From the NCBI GenBank assembly GCA_902489255.1, contig CABTZF010000021.1, positions 1 to 30,412 on the forward strand: a stretch of 30,412 nucleotides of DNA, given 5' to 3'. Of the stretch, positions 16,975 through 25,007 are shown in pieces. Origin of the DNA: an uncultured Peptoniphilus sp. (GTDB taxonomy: Bacteria > Bacillota > Clostridia > Tissierellales > Peptoniphilaceae). The notes under the pieces are model-generated. The model was not told the DNA's origin, ran no database searches, and saw nothing but the letters and a program-made list of their open reading frames with translations. Numbering within the stretch: the stretch's first letter is position 1; every line of letters starts with the position of its first letter. The translations under genes were made by a program, and so were the position numbers.

Positions 16975-17168
16975 TGGCAAAAAAACAAATCCCCTTAAGA
17001 GTATCTGAAGAACTTTATAATGCAATAGCAAGTTGGGCGGAAGATGATTTTAGGAGCATTAACGGTCAGATAGAATATCTCTTAACAGAATGTATTAGAC
17101 AGAGAAAGAAAAACGGTTCGCCCATTTCAAAAGAAATAGATAAACCACCGGATATAGATATTAAATAA
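16974..17168 (+). CDS. Small Arc-like ribbon-helix-helix DNA-binding protein
   Basis: A 64-residue protein with the ribbon-helix-helix pattern. The short strand KQIPLRVSEEL is followed by helix YNAIASWAEDDFRS, a turn (SING), and helix QIEYLLTECIRQRKK. A polar tail follows (ISKEIDKPPDIDIK). Dimeric proteins of this Arc/MetJ class insert the strand pair in the DNA major groove and bind inverted or tandem half-sites. The start shares a base with the SPFH stop (TAATG), so the two are coupled and share one promoter. The palindrome over that promoter is a natural target, giving autoregulation; this is inference. The pairing resembles a toxin-antitoxin arrangement superficially, but the partner is not a known toxin family. 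Confidence 0.85.
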   Translation: MAKKQIPLRVSEELYNAIASWAEDDFRSINGQIEYLLTECIRQRKKNGSPISKEIDKPPDIDIK

Positions 17169-17170
17169 AA

Positions 17171-17207
17171 AGGCTCAGTTGGAAGTTGACTTCTAACTGA
17201 GCTTTTA
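17171..17207. terminator. Strong bidirectional terminator between the RHH gene and comEA
   Basis: A 13-bp stem with one G-U pair (17173-17185 with 17190-17202) and a TTGA loop, followed by TTTT on the plus strand. It is preceded by A-rich sequence that gives a T tract on the minus strand. It lies between convergent genes and can serve both. Confidence 0.92.
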
Positions 17208-17211
17208 AAAT

Positions 17212-17835
17212 TTAATTTACACACAGATAATCTTTAAGTTTTTCAAATTTTTTGTCACCAATGCCGTCAATATTTTTTATATCCTCTATACTTTTAAATT
17301 GAAAAGTTTGCCTGTACTCAATTATTTTATCGGCAGTTTTTTCACCCACTCCCGGCAGAGCCATAAGTTCTTCCTTGCTTGCCCTATTTAGGTCAACTTG
17401 CCTGTGCATTTCACCGGTTTCATTGGCATTTGTATTTGTAATACTTAAGCCCTTTTCTTTTACTTCATCAAAAGTTGCTATGTAAATCTTATCTTCATCA
17501 GTAAGTTTTCTGGCCAAATTAACTGAATCAAGATCAGCATCTGCTCTTGCTCCGCCTGCTAAATTTATTGCATCAATTAACCTATCACCTTTATTTAATT
17601 TTACCAAGCCCGGTTTATTTACAGCTCCTGCAATATGTACATAAATTTCTTCATTTTTTTCATCTTCATCGGAATTTTCTGAACTGAAGTTTGAGTTTTC
17701 AGAAATTTCTAAAGAATTATTTTCGCTTTCAAGGTCAGGGTCCTTATTCTTTAAAGTATATAAACTTATACCCAGTACAAAAATTAAGAAGAAAATTATT
17801 ATATTTTTTAAATTTTTATTTATATAATCTAACAT
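17212..17835 (-). CDS. comEA: Competence protein ComEA (membrane-anchored DNA receptor)
   Basis: ComEA binds double-stranded DNA at the cell surface and passes it to the ComEC channel during transformation. The 207-residue protein has an N-terminal membrane helix (about 11-27), a low-complexity acidic Ser/Asn/Glu linker (31-62), an SLBB domain beginning IYVHIAGAVNKPGLV (about 64-120), and tandem helix-hairpin-helix motifs from VDLNRASKEELMALPGVG (147-164) to IDGIGDKKFEKLKDYL. The order and size match Gram-positive ComEA. AAGGAT precedes the start by about ten bases. comEC is not adjacent, so the gene is a stand-alone unit converging on the RHH gene and diverging from the EF-G-like gene. This indicates at least part of a DNA-uptake system. 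Confidence 0.93.
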   Translation of the reverse strand: MLDYINKNLKNIIIFFLIFVLGISLYTLKNKDPDLESENNSLEISENSNFSSENSDEDEKNEEIYVHIAGAVNKPGLVKLNKGDRLIDAINLAGGARADADLDSVNLARKLTDEDKIYIATFDEVKEKGLSITNTNANETGEMHRQVDLNRASKEELMALPGVGEKTADKIIEYRQTFQFKSIEDIKNIDGIGDKKFEKLKDYLCVN

Positions 17836-17868
17836 GCTAAGAAAATCCTTAAAATTATTTTCATCAAT

Positions 17869-17897
17869 ATATTACATCAGACCTTGCCATTTAGCAA
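17869..17897 (-). promoter_or_regulatory. Possible comEA promoter
   Basis: Reading on the minus strand, TTGCTA (complement of 17892-17897), a 17-base spacer and TAATAT (complement of 17869-17874). Each hexamer matches consensus at four of six positions; plausible but weak. Confidence 0.35.
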
Positions 17898-17918
17898 CTG
17901 TTCAAATAGGTTAATTTA

Positions 17919-17927
17919 TGATATAAT
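17919..17927 (+). promoter_or_regulatory. Extended -10 promoter of the EF-G-like gene
   Basis: TG-A-TATAAT (17919-17927) is a perfect extended -10. The -35 region is poor (TTCAAA at 17901, 15 bases away), which is normal for extended -10 promoters. It lies about 40 bases before the start codon and diverges from the comEA promoter. Confidence 0.6.
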
Positions 17928-17966
17928 TAATAAAACGCTTTCAAATTTACATATAGGAGGAAGGCA

Positions 17967-20036
17967 ATGAAAGTTTATAAGACGGAAAATGTAAGAAATT
18001 TAGCACTTGTAGGTCATTCAGGAAGTGGCAAAACAAATTTAACAGAAGCTATGCTGTTTCAGTCAGGAGCTACAAAAAAATTAGGTAATGTAACCGATAA
18101 AAATACTCTTTCAGACTTTTCTAAAGAAGAAATGGAAAGGGGAACTTCAATAGGCACTTCAATTATTCCGGTTGAGTGGAGAAACTATAAGGTTAATATT
18201 ATAGATACTCCCGGTTATATGGATTTTTCAGGAGAAGTTATAGGAGCCTTAAGGGCTTCAGAAGCTGCACTTCTTGTTATTGATGCAACATCCGGTATAG
18301 AAGTCGGAACTGAAAGAGCATGGAAATATTGCGAAAAAATTGGCTTACCAAGAATAATTTTTATTAATAAAATAGATGGAGAACATGTTAATTTCAGAAA
18401 ATTAATGGAAAATTTGGAAGAAGCTTTCGGTAAAAAAGTAATTCCGTTTTCTGTACCAATTGGAGAAGGAGAAAGTTTTGTCGGGGTTACAGATGTAATT
18501 TATCAAAAAGGATTCAAATATGAAAATGCAGCTCCTTCCGATACAGAACTTACTCACGACCAAGTAAAGGCTACTGAAAGAATGTATGAAGAAATAGCGG
18601 AAGTTGTAGCAGGTTCTGACGAAGTTCTTATGGAAAAATATTTCAACGGAGAAAAATTTACTCGTGAAGATTTACTTAGGGGAGTTACTACTGCTCTCTT
18701 AGAAGGAGATGCCGTTCCACTTGTTGTAGGTAGCGGTGAAAAGGGAATAGGTATAGATATACTGCTTAATACAATTGTAAATTATATGCCTGCTCCAAAC
18801 GATCCTAGAGCTCATACAGGATTTAGGTATGAAGAAGGAGAAGAAAGAGAAATTTCTGAAAAAGATCCTTTTGCTGCTGTGGTATTTAAAACTATAACAG
18901 ACCCCTTTGTCGGTAAAATTTCAATTTTTAAAGTTCTAAGCGGTAAGTTGACAAAAGACACAGCCCTTTATAATTCTACAAAAGAAGAAGTCGAAAAACT
19001 TGGAGGAGTTTATATTATAAGAGGCAAGAACCAAGTTGAAATTCCGGAAATTTATGCAGGGGATATAGGAGCAACAACAAAACTTTCTGTTACAGCAACA
19101 GGTGATACCCTATGCACTAAAGATCATCCGGTAAAATATAAACAAATAAAATATCCTCAACCGGTACTATTTTATGCAATTGAGGCAAAAACAAAAGGCG
19201 ATGAAGAAAAACTTTCAACTTCACTTAGAAGACTTCGTGAAGAAGATCCTTCATTTGTTATAGAAAGAAATGCCGAAACAAAACAGCTGACAATTGGAGG
19301 TCAAGGTCAAGTTCAACTTGATGTAATTCTTGAAAAATTGAAAAATATGTTTGGAGTTGAAATTAATAAAGTTCCATTCATAATTCCTTATAGAGAAACT
19401 ATTAAAAAGACAGCTTCTGTCCAAGGTAAGCATAAAAAGCAATCAGGCGGAGCCGGTCAATATGGTGATGTTTGGGTAAGGTTTGAACCTTGCGAAGAAG
19501 AATTTATATTTGATGAAGAAGTTTTTGGAGGATCAGTTCCTAAAAATTATTTCCCTGCTGTAGAAAAGGGAATAATTGAAGCTAAAGAACATGGAATTTT
19601 GGCGGGATATCCTGTAACCAATTTCAAGGCTGTTCTTTATGACGGCTCTTACCACGAAGTAGATTCAAATGAAATGAGCTTTAAAATTGCCGCATCTCTT
19701 GCTTTTAAAAAGGGCATGGAAGAAGCAAATTCAGTTTTACTTGAACCTATTATGAAAGTTGAAGTTTCTATACCTGATGCATATCTTGGAGACGTTATGG
19801 GAGATATGAACAAAAGGCGTGGAAGGATTCTCGGAATGGACCAACAAGCTGACGGTTCTCAACTTTTAATTGCCGAAGCACCGCAAGCTGAAATGTTTGA
19901 ATATTCTATTGACTTAAGAGCAATGACCCAAGGACGTGGAACCTTTACTATGGAATTTGTAAGATATGAAGAAGTTCCTGCAAATATTTCAGAAAAAGTA
20001 ATAGAAAAAGCTAAGGCTAATAAAGAAAAAGAATAA
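17967..20036 (+). CDS. EF-G-like translational GTPase (EF-G-2 / EF-G paralogue type)
   Basis: A 689-residue GTPase with the five-domain EF-G architecture: G domain to about residue 270, domain II (SEKDPFAAVVFKT onward), domain III, domain IV (SVQGKHKKQSGGAGQYGDV onward) and domain V. The nucleotide motifs are atypical. The P-loop is GHSGSGKT (16-23) where true EF-G has AHIDAGKT; switch I has RGTSIG in place of RGITI; and G3 is DTPGYMDF (80-87), where the catalytic histidine of DTPGHVDF is tyrosine (Y84). G4 is NKID (134-137). The same Tyr is known from the EF-G-2 group, such as Thermus EF-G-2, so this is a paralogue and the housekeeping fusA should be elsewhere. GGAGG precedes ATG 17967 at good spacing. 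Its exact function is not established. Confidence 0.9.
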   Translation: MKVYKTENVRNLALVGHSGSGKTNLTEAMLFQSGATKKLGNVTDKNTLSDFSKEEMERGTSIGTSIIPVEWRNYKVNIIDTPGYMDFSGEVIGALRASEAALLVIDATSGIEVGTERAWKYCEKIGLPRIIFINKIDGEHVNFRKLMENLEEAFGKKVIPFSVPIGEGESFVGVTDVIYQKGFKYENAAPSDTELTHDQVKATERMYEEIAEVVAGSDEVLMEKYFNGEKFTREDLLRGVTTALLEGDAVPLVVGSGEKGIGIDILLNTIVNYMPAPNDPRAHTGFRYEEGEEREISEKDPFAAVVFKTITDPFVGKISIFKVLSGKLTKDTALYNSTKEEVEKLGGVYIIRGKNQVEIPEIYAGDIGATTKLSVTATGDTLCTKDHPVKYKQIKYPQPVLFYAIEAKTKGDEEKLSTSLRRLREEDPSFVIERNAETKQLTIGGQGQVQLDVILEKLKNMFGVEINKVPFIIPYRETIKKTASVQGKHKKQSGGAGQYGDVWVRFEPCEEEFIFDEEVFGGSVPKNYFPAVEKGIIEAKEHGILAGYPVTNFKAVLYDGSYHEVDSNEMSFKIAASLAFKKGMEEANSVLLEPIMKVEVSIPDAYLGDVMGDMNKRRGRILGMDQQADGSQLLIAEAPQAEMFEYSIDLRAMTQGRGTFTMEFVRYEEVPANISEKVIEKAKANKEKE

Positions 20037-20067
20037 AAATTAATTAATGTAAATATATACAGTAAAG

Positions 20068-20148
20068 AAAAATCGTTATGTAAGATATAAAAAATTTATG
20101 ATTTCTAAATTTTTTGAATTTTATCTTGCTTGACGATTTTTTTTACTT
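20068..20148 (+). terminator. Long terminator hairpin after the EF-G-like gene
   Basis: An unusually long imperfect hairpin. AAAATCGT and AAGATA in the left arm (from 20068) pair with TATCTT and ACGATTTT in the right arm (to about 20140), and an inner AAAAAATTTA/TAAATTTTTT stem caps it. Eight T residues follow. It clearly can terminate transcription; the length suggests it may have arisen from an inverted-repeat element. Confidence 0.75.
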
Positions 20149-20221
20149 CTATAATCAATCTGGAGATTTATAAAAATATAGGTTGGTTAAATTAAACTTA
20201 AGGGCAAGGTATGGAGGTCCT

Positions 20222-20284
20222 ATGAAAAAATTTTTTGGGGAAACTGACAAGAAAGATAAAAAATTCCTATCCCTTTCTTTTTAA
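20222..20284 (+). CDS. Possible 20-residue peptide in the secA upstream region
   Basis: ATG at 20222 is preceded by ATGGAGGTCCT, a strong binding site with good spacing, and opens a 20-codon frame (MKKFFGETDKKDKKFLSLSF). The charged lysine-rich peptide is not recognised. TATAAT at 20150-20155 upstream and a terminator-like hairpin at 20406-20435 downstream could define a short transcript carrying it. It may be a leader or regulatory peptide, or a remnant; only the start signals support it. Confidence 0.25.
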   Translation: MKKFFGETDKKDKKFLSLSF

Positions 20285-20405
20285 TGAAACTAAAGACCAT
20301 TAAATTCTGACTGATAAAAATTATGAATTTAAAATCTTTTTGAGAAATTTTAGATTTTCAAAATTTTAATTTACCGACCTTTGGGTCAGCTTTATGATAA
20401 GGCAG

Positions 20406-20437
20406 TGGTACATATATATTAATGTGCCATTTTTATT
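20406..20437 (+). terminator. Terminator-like hairpin upstream of secA
   Basis: TGGTACAT (20406-20413) pairs with ATGTGCCA (20422-20429) with one G-U pair and an eight-base loop, followed by TTTTTATTT. It lies before both secA promoters, so it would end transcripts arriving from upstream rather than attenuate secA. Confidence 0.5.
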
Positions 20438-20524
20438 TGATCACTGAAAGAAAAGCATTTCTTTACCAATACATTAAAAAAACTAAAATATATGGCTATT
20501 AAATGCCATAATAACTAATTATTG

Positions 20525-20553
20525 TTGACTTTATTTGGAGCTATATTTATAAT
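20525..20553 (+). promoter_or_regulatory. secA promoter P1
   Basis: TTGACT (20525-20530), exactly 17 bases, and TATAAT (20548-20553): near-consensus sigma-A promoter, giving a leader of about 90 bases. Confidence 0.8.
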
Positions 20554-20592
20554 TTATATGCAACTGTATATTTACAAATTTTTGGCATACAA

Positions 20593-20621
20593 TTGAAAAT
20601 AAATATTTTAAATGATACAAT
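20593..20621 (+). promoter_or_regulatory. secA promoter P2
   Basis: TTGAAA (20593-20598), 17 bases, and TACAAT (20616-20621) with an extended TGA immediately before. It would start about 20 bases before the secA ATG, just upstream of the ribosome binding site. Confidence 0.6.
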
Positions 20622-20648
20622 ATATATTTGATACAAAGGAGTGGTAAG

Positions 20649-23387
20649 ATGGGTTTAATAGATAAAATATTTGGGACCTATAGTGAAAGAGAATTAAAAA
20701 AGATACAACCACTAGTTAATAAAGTCATGGACTTGGAAGAAGAAACTGCAAAATTAAGTGACGAAGAACTAAAAGCTAAAACAGAAGAATTTAAAAATAG
20801 ATACAATAATGGAGAAAGCTTGGATGATCTTTTACCGGAGGCTTTTGCAGTAGTAAGAGAAGCGGCATGGCGGGTACTTGGAATGAAACCCTTTAGAGTA
20901 CAAGTAATTGGGGGTATTATCCTTCATCAAGGAAGAATTGCTGAAATGAAAACGGGTGAAGGTAAAACCCTCGTTGCAACACTTCCTGTATACTTAAATG
21001 CCTTAACCGGCAAGGGAGTTCATGTGGTTACGGTTAATGATTACTTGGCCAAGCGTGACCATGACTGGATGGGAAAAGTTTATGAATTTTTGGGTTTAAG
21101 TGTTGGATGTATTCTCCATGATTTAGATGGAGATGAAAGAAGAGAAGCTTATGGATCAGATATAACCTATGGAACTAACAATGAATTCGGTTTTGATTAT
21201 CTAAGAGATAACATGGTTGTCTATAAGGAAGAAAGAGTCCAAAGAGAACTTAATTTTTGTATAGTCGACGAAGTTGACTCTATCTTGATTGATGAAGCCA
21301 GAACACCTTTAATTATTTCAGGCCAAGGAGATGAATCTACAGACCTATATGTTAGGGCAAGAGATTTTGTAAACACCTTATCTTTTAGGGTAAAGACAGA
21401 AGATGAAACAAATTTTGAAAGATTTAACAGAGAATTTGAAGAAGAAACTGTAGATTATGTTATAAATGAAAAAGATAAAACTTCAACCCTTACAGACAAG
21501 GGTGTAACAAAGGCTGAAAAATATTTTGGAATTGACAATCTTTCAGACCTTGACAATATGGAACTTTCACATCATATTAACCAAGCCCTGAAGGCTCAAG
21601 GAAATATGAAAAAAGATATAGATTATGTTGTAAATGACGGGGAAATTATAATAGTAGATGAATTTACCGGTCGTTTAATGTACGGAAGAAGATATTCTGA
21701 AGGTCTACATCAAGCCATTGAAGCAAAAGAAGGCTTGGAAGTAAGAGCTGAATCAAAAACATTGGCAACAATAACTTTCCAAAATTATTTCAGAATGTAT
21801 AAAAAACTTTCAGGTATGACAGGTACAGCTATGACGGAAGAAGGAGAATTTCGTGATATCTATAATATAGATGTTGTGGAAATTCCAACCAACAAACCTG
21901 TTTCAAGACAAGATTATAATGACGTAATTTATAGGGATGAAGGAGCAAAGTTCAGAGCAGTTACAAGAGAAATAAAAGAACTTCATGAAACGGGACAACC
22001 TGTTCTTGTAGGTACAATTTCTATTGATAAGTCTGAAGAACTTTCTAAATATTTAAAAAGAGCCGGTATAAATCATAATGTCCTAAATGCAAAAAAGCAT
22101 GCTCAAGAATCTGAAATAGTTGCTCAAGCAGGTAGGTTCGGAGCTGTAACAATAGCAACAAACATGGCTGGCCGTGGTACTGATATTGTGCTTGGAGGTA
22201 ATCCGTCTTTCCTTGCTAAAAAAGAACTAAAAAAACGCGGCATGGAAGATGAAATGATTGAATATGCGGATTCTTACTTTAAAACTGATGATGAAGAAAT
22301 AATTAAGGCCAGAAAAGATTATCAAGATCTTGTAGATAAATTTAAAAAAGAAACAGATGAAGAAGCTAAAAAAGTAGTGGCGGCAGGAGGCCTTCATATT
22401 ATAGGCACCGAAAGGCATGAAAGTAGACGTATAGACAACCAACTTCGTGGTCGTAGCGGACGTCAAGGAGATCCGGGCTCATCAAGATTTTATATTTCAG
22501 GTGACGATGATTTAATCAGATTATTTGCCGGCGACAGATTCAAAAATGTATTGTCAAAAATTGACGGTCAAGAAGATGAACCTATTGAAGCTGGAATATT
22601 AACAAAGCTCATAGAATCAGCTCAAAGAAAAGTTGAAGGCAATAACTTTTCAATTCGTAAAAATGTCCTACAATATGACGATGTTATGAATAAACAAAGA
22701 GAAGTTATTTATGGAGAAAGATCAAAAGTTCTTGAAGGTGAAAATGTAAAAGATGATATAGTTGCCATGAAAGAAGAAATTATTTCTTCAACAGTTGACT
22801 TTTATAATAAACTTAATGACAACAACCAAAAATATCTTGATCTTGAAGGTATAGAAAAATTTGGAGAAGATACTTTTGACTTTGAAGAAAATTTCTTAAA
22901 AGGTCATGAAAAAGAAAGTCCGCAAAATTTGAAAGCTTATATTAATGAAAAATCAGCTGAAAAATATAAGGAAAAAGAAAATGAATTTGGAGATGAAAGA
23001 TTTAGAGAAGTTGAAAGAGTTGTTCTTCTAAAAAATGTTGATGAAAAATGGATGGATCATATTGATGCCATGGATCAACTTCGTAAGGGTATTGGGCTAA
23101 GAGCTGTCGGTCAAGTTGACCCGGTTCGTGCTTATGCTGAAGAAGGCTTTGATATGTTTGATCAGATGAATGAGTCTATAAAAGAAGATACCGTAAAAAT
23201 GCTATATCATGTAATTAATCCTGAAAAAGTAAAAAGAGTTCGTGTAGCAAAAGAAGTTGAAACAGTAGACCCGGACGAAGGTAAGAAAAAACCCTTTGTA
23301 AGAAAAACTAAAAAAGTCGGAAGGAACGATCCGTGTCCATGTGGAAGCGGTAAAAAATATAAAAATTGTTGCGGTAAAAATCAATAA
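20649..23387 (+). CDS. secA: Preprotein translocase ATPase SecA
   Basis: SecA is the ATPase that pushes unfolded precursors through the SecYEG channel at the cytoplasmic membrane. The 912-residue protein has DEAD motor 1 with Walker A KTGEGKT (near 101-107) and Walker B VDEVDSILIDEART (near 207), and the preprotein-crosslinking domain. The second motor contains NMAGRGTDIVLGG and GTERHESRRIDNQLRGR. Next come the helical wing and scaffold regions, and a C-terminal zinc-binding tail with CPCGSG and NCC (C896, C898, C907). ATG at 20649 is preferred because AAAGGAG lies 6-7 bases upstream; an earlier in-frame start lies upstream of that site. Two promoters precede it and a terminator follows, so it is monocistronic. 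The intact zinc tail implies SecB-like or lipid/ribosome contacts. Confidence 0.98.
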   Translation: MGLIDKIFGTYSERELKKIQPLVNKVMDLEEETAKLSDEELKAKTEEFKNRYNNGESLDDLLPEAFAVVREAAWRVLGMKPFRVQVIGGIILHQGRIAEMKTGEGKTLVATLPVYLNALTGKGVHVVTVNDYLAKRDHDWMGKVYEFLGLSVGCILHDLDGDERREAYGSDITYGTNNEFGFDYLRDNMVVYKEERVQRELNFCIVDEVDSILIDEARTPLIISGQGDESTDLYVRARDFVNTLSFRVKTEDETNFERFNREFEEETVDYVINEKDKTSTLTDKGVTKAEKYFGIDNLSDLDNMELSHHINQALKAQGNMKKDIDYVVNDGEIIIVDEFTGRLMYGRRYSEGLHQAIEAKEGLEVRAESKTLATITFQNYFRMYKKLSGMTGTAMTEEGEFRDIYNIDVVEIPTNKPVSRQDYNDVIYRDEGAKFRAVTREIKELHETGQPVLVGTISIDKSEELSKYLKRAGINHNVLNAKKHAQESEIVAQAGRFGAVTIATNMAGRGTDIVLGGNPSFLAKKELKKRGMEDEMIEYADSYFKTDDEEIIKARKDYQDLVDKFKKETDEEAKKVVAAGGLHIIGTERHESRRIDNQLRGRSGRQGDPGSSRFYISGDDDLIRLFAGDRFKNVLSKIDGQEDEPIEAGILTKLIESAQRKVEGNNFSIRKNVLQYDDVMNKQREVIYGERSKVLEGENVKDDIVAMKEEIISSTVDFYNKLNDNNQKYLDLEGIEKFGEDTFDFEENFLKGHEKESPQNLKAYINEKSAEKYKEKENEFGDERFREVERVVLLKNVDEKWMDHIDAMDQLRKGIGLRAVGQVDPVRAYAEEGFDMFDQMNESIKEDTVKMLYHVINPEKVKRVRVAKEVETVDPDEGKKKPFVRKTKKVGRNDPCPCGSGKKYKNCCGKNQ

Positions 23388-23395
23388 ATTTTATT

Positions 23396-23425
23396 AAAAG
23401 GTCGGTGGCTTACCGATCTTTTTTA
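23396..23425 (+). terminator. secA terminator
   Basis: AAGGTCGGT (23398-23406) pairs with ACCGATCTT (23412-23420) with one G-U pair and a five-base loop, followed by six T residues; nine bases after the secA stop. Confidence 0.9.
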
Positions 23426-23525
23426 TTTGCCTTCATATATTTTGACTTTAAATTTTATACAAATTAATTATAAGGAAAACGGTTCAAAAAAATATTTGCA
23501 AGTCTAAAATAAATAAAAAATAATA

Positions 23526-23562
23526 AAAGAAAAGCCTCTGTAAAGAACAGGGGCTTTTTAAG
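23526..23562 (-). terminator. Terminator of the ctlX-symporter operon
   Basis: AAAAGCCTCTG (23530-23540) pairs with CAGGGGCTTTT (23548-23558) with one G-U pair and a seven-base loop. A-rich and T-rich flanks on both sides allow it to work on either strand. It lies 30 bases beyond the symporter stop on the minus strand. Confidence 0.85.
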
Positions 23563-23591
23563 AAAAATTTTATATTAAAAAGTTGCTTCAA

Positions 23592-24950
23592 CTATTTTTT
23601 AGCCTTGGGATAATATTTAGGATTTTTGAAGTATTCATTCTTCATTTCGACAGCTTCTCCACCCATCATTATTATACCGAGCATATTTGTTATAACTACA
23701 AGACCTAACATAAAGTCAAGCAAACTATATGCTGTACTTAAGTCAAATACAACACCAAGTATTATGAAAATCATATATACTACACGACAAACTATTGCGG
23801 CAGTATGTCCGAATAAGAATTCAGCTTGTTTTTCACCGAAGAAAATAATTGCAATAACTGTTGTTATAACGAAAAGCAATAGACAAACTGAAACTATAAC
23901 TGAGCCTACATTAGAACCTAAGGCACGACCAAAAGCAATAGCCGGCATTGTTGCTGCTTGATCTGATGGAAGCTCTGTCCAAACTCCTGATACAAGAACT
24001 ACAAGTGCAGTAACTGTACATACAATTATTGTATCTACAAAAATTTCAAATACTGCCCATAAACCTTGTTGTGCAGGAATTTCAACTGAAGCTGTGGCGT
24101 GGGCTATTGTTGAGGTACCCATACCGGCTTCGTTTGAATAACATCCACGGGCAATACCGTTTCTTATTGCTTGTGCAACAGCGGCACCTGTAAATCCGCC
24201 GGCAGCTGCCATTGGTGAAAATGCGTGTTCAAATATTAGTGCAAAAGCACCGGGAACGTGGCTGGCATTCATAAGAATTACAATAAATCCACCAATAATA
24301 TAGAAAGTTGCCATAAAAGGTACAGCAATTTCACAGAATTTTGCAACACCTTTTAGTCCGCCGAATACTACAAGACCTACAATAACAATAAATATACCAA
24401 GTCCTAAATATTTATTAATATTTAGAAGTTCGATGTTCTGAATAAAAGTAAGAGTTTGGGTTGAAATTGACGGTGCAATTTCTACCATTAAGAAAAATGC
24501 GAAAAGAGTTCCTAAGAAAGGCAGTGGTGAATTTTTAAGATAATACATTGCTCCGCCGACATATTCACCTTTTTCATTTTTTTCTCTGTACTTAATACCG
24601 AGGGTAATTTCTGTAAACTTAGTGCCCATACCTACAAGGGCTGTAATCCACATCCAAAAAACTGCACCGGGACCTCCTAGAGCTATTGCAACAGGAACCC
24701 CAACTATATTTGAACCCCCTATACAGGAAGCAAGGGCTGTGGCTGCTGCTTGGAAATTGGAAACACTACCTTCACCTTCAGTTTTTTTGAACATTTTACC
24801 AAAAGTTTCTTTAAGTATGTAACCAAAATATCTGAATTGGAAAAATCCAAGACGAGTTGATAAATATAGACCGCCGCCAACTAATAATACTAAGATTGGA
24901 ATACCCCAAAACCAGTTAGCTGCCGCTACTAAAATGTTAATAAAACTCAT
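23592..24950 (-). CDS. Alanine/glycine:cation symporter family (AGCS) transporter
   Basis: A 452-residue sodium- or proton-coupled amino acid symporter of the AGCS family in the cytoplasmic membrane. It has about 10-11 membrane helices. The family block CIGGSNIVGVPVAIALGGPGA leads into WMWITALVGMGTKFTEITLG; VGGAMYYLKN, RNGIARGCYSNEAGMGTSTIAHA and FFGEKQAEFLFG are further AGCS hallmarks. Usual substrates are alanine, glycine or serine, but the exact substrate cannot be read from sequence. AAGGAGGAAATT precedes the ATG ideally. It lies 57 bases after ctlX on the same strand with no terminator between, so the two are likely co-transcribed. Transport of an amino acid used or produced by CtlX is possible but inferred. 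Confidence 0.95.
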   Translation of the reverse strand: MSFINILVAAANWFWGIPILVLLVGGGLYLSTRLGFFQFRYFGYILKETFGKMFKKTEGEGSVSNFQAAATALASCIGGSNIVGVPVAIALGGPGAVFWMWITALVGMGTKFTEITLGIKYREKNEKGEYVGGAMYYLKNSPLPFLGTLFAFFLMVEIAPSISTQTLTFIQNIELLNINKYLGLGIFIVIVGLVVFGGLKGVAKFCEIAVPFMATFYIIGGFIVILMNASHVPGAFALIFEHAFSPMAAAGGFTGAAVAQAIRNGIARGCYSNEAGMGTSTIAHATASVEIPAQQGLWAVFEIFVDTIIVCTVTALVVLVSGVWTELPSDQAATMPAIAFGRALGSNVGSVIVSVCLLLFVITTVIAIIFFGEKQAEFLFGHTAAIVCRVVYMIFIILGVVFDLSTAYSLLDFMLGLVVITNMLGIIMMGGEAVEMKNEYFKNPKYYPKAKK

Positions 24951-25007
24951 AATTTCCTCCTTTTAGGTCAAAGACCATAAATTTTTAATAAATAAATTTA
25001 AAATATT

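Larger units (their letters stand above)
20145..20524 (+). other. Intergenic stretch before the secA promoters, possible small transcript
   Basis: About 380 bases with no conventional gene. It contains TATAAT (20150-20155), the 20-codon frame, an AT hairpin (AAAATCT at 20331-20337 with AGATTTT at 20352-20358), GACC-TTTG-GGTC near 20385-20397, and a terminator-like hairpin at 20406-20435. No known RNA family is recognised. Confidence 0.35.

Noticed and set aside
16974..17168. Toxin-antitoxin reading of the SPFH/RHH pair
   Set aside because: The RHH protein resembles antitoxins, but a 333-residue SPFH membrane protein is not a known toxin family and the gene order is reversed relative to most such pairs.
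17930..17943. CRE-like sequence (ATAAAACGCTTTCA) after the EF-G-like promoter
   Set aside because: Two mismatches to the cre consensus in an AT-rich background and a non-catabolic gene; chance match is likely.
20037..20648. 6S RNA, tmRNA or riboswitch upstream of secA
   Set aside because: I found none of the conserved elements of these families; only generic hairpins.
23626..23961. 111-codon open frame on the plus strand
   Set aside because: Lies wholly within the symporter gene on the other strand, has no ribosome binding site and a low-complexity Ile/Lys/Thr composition.
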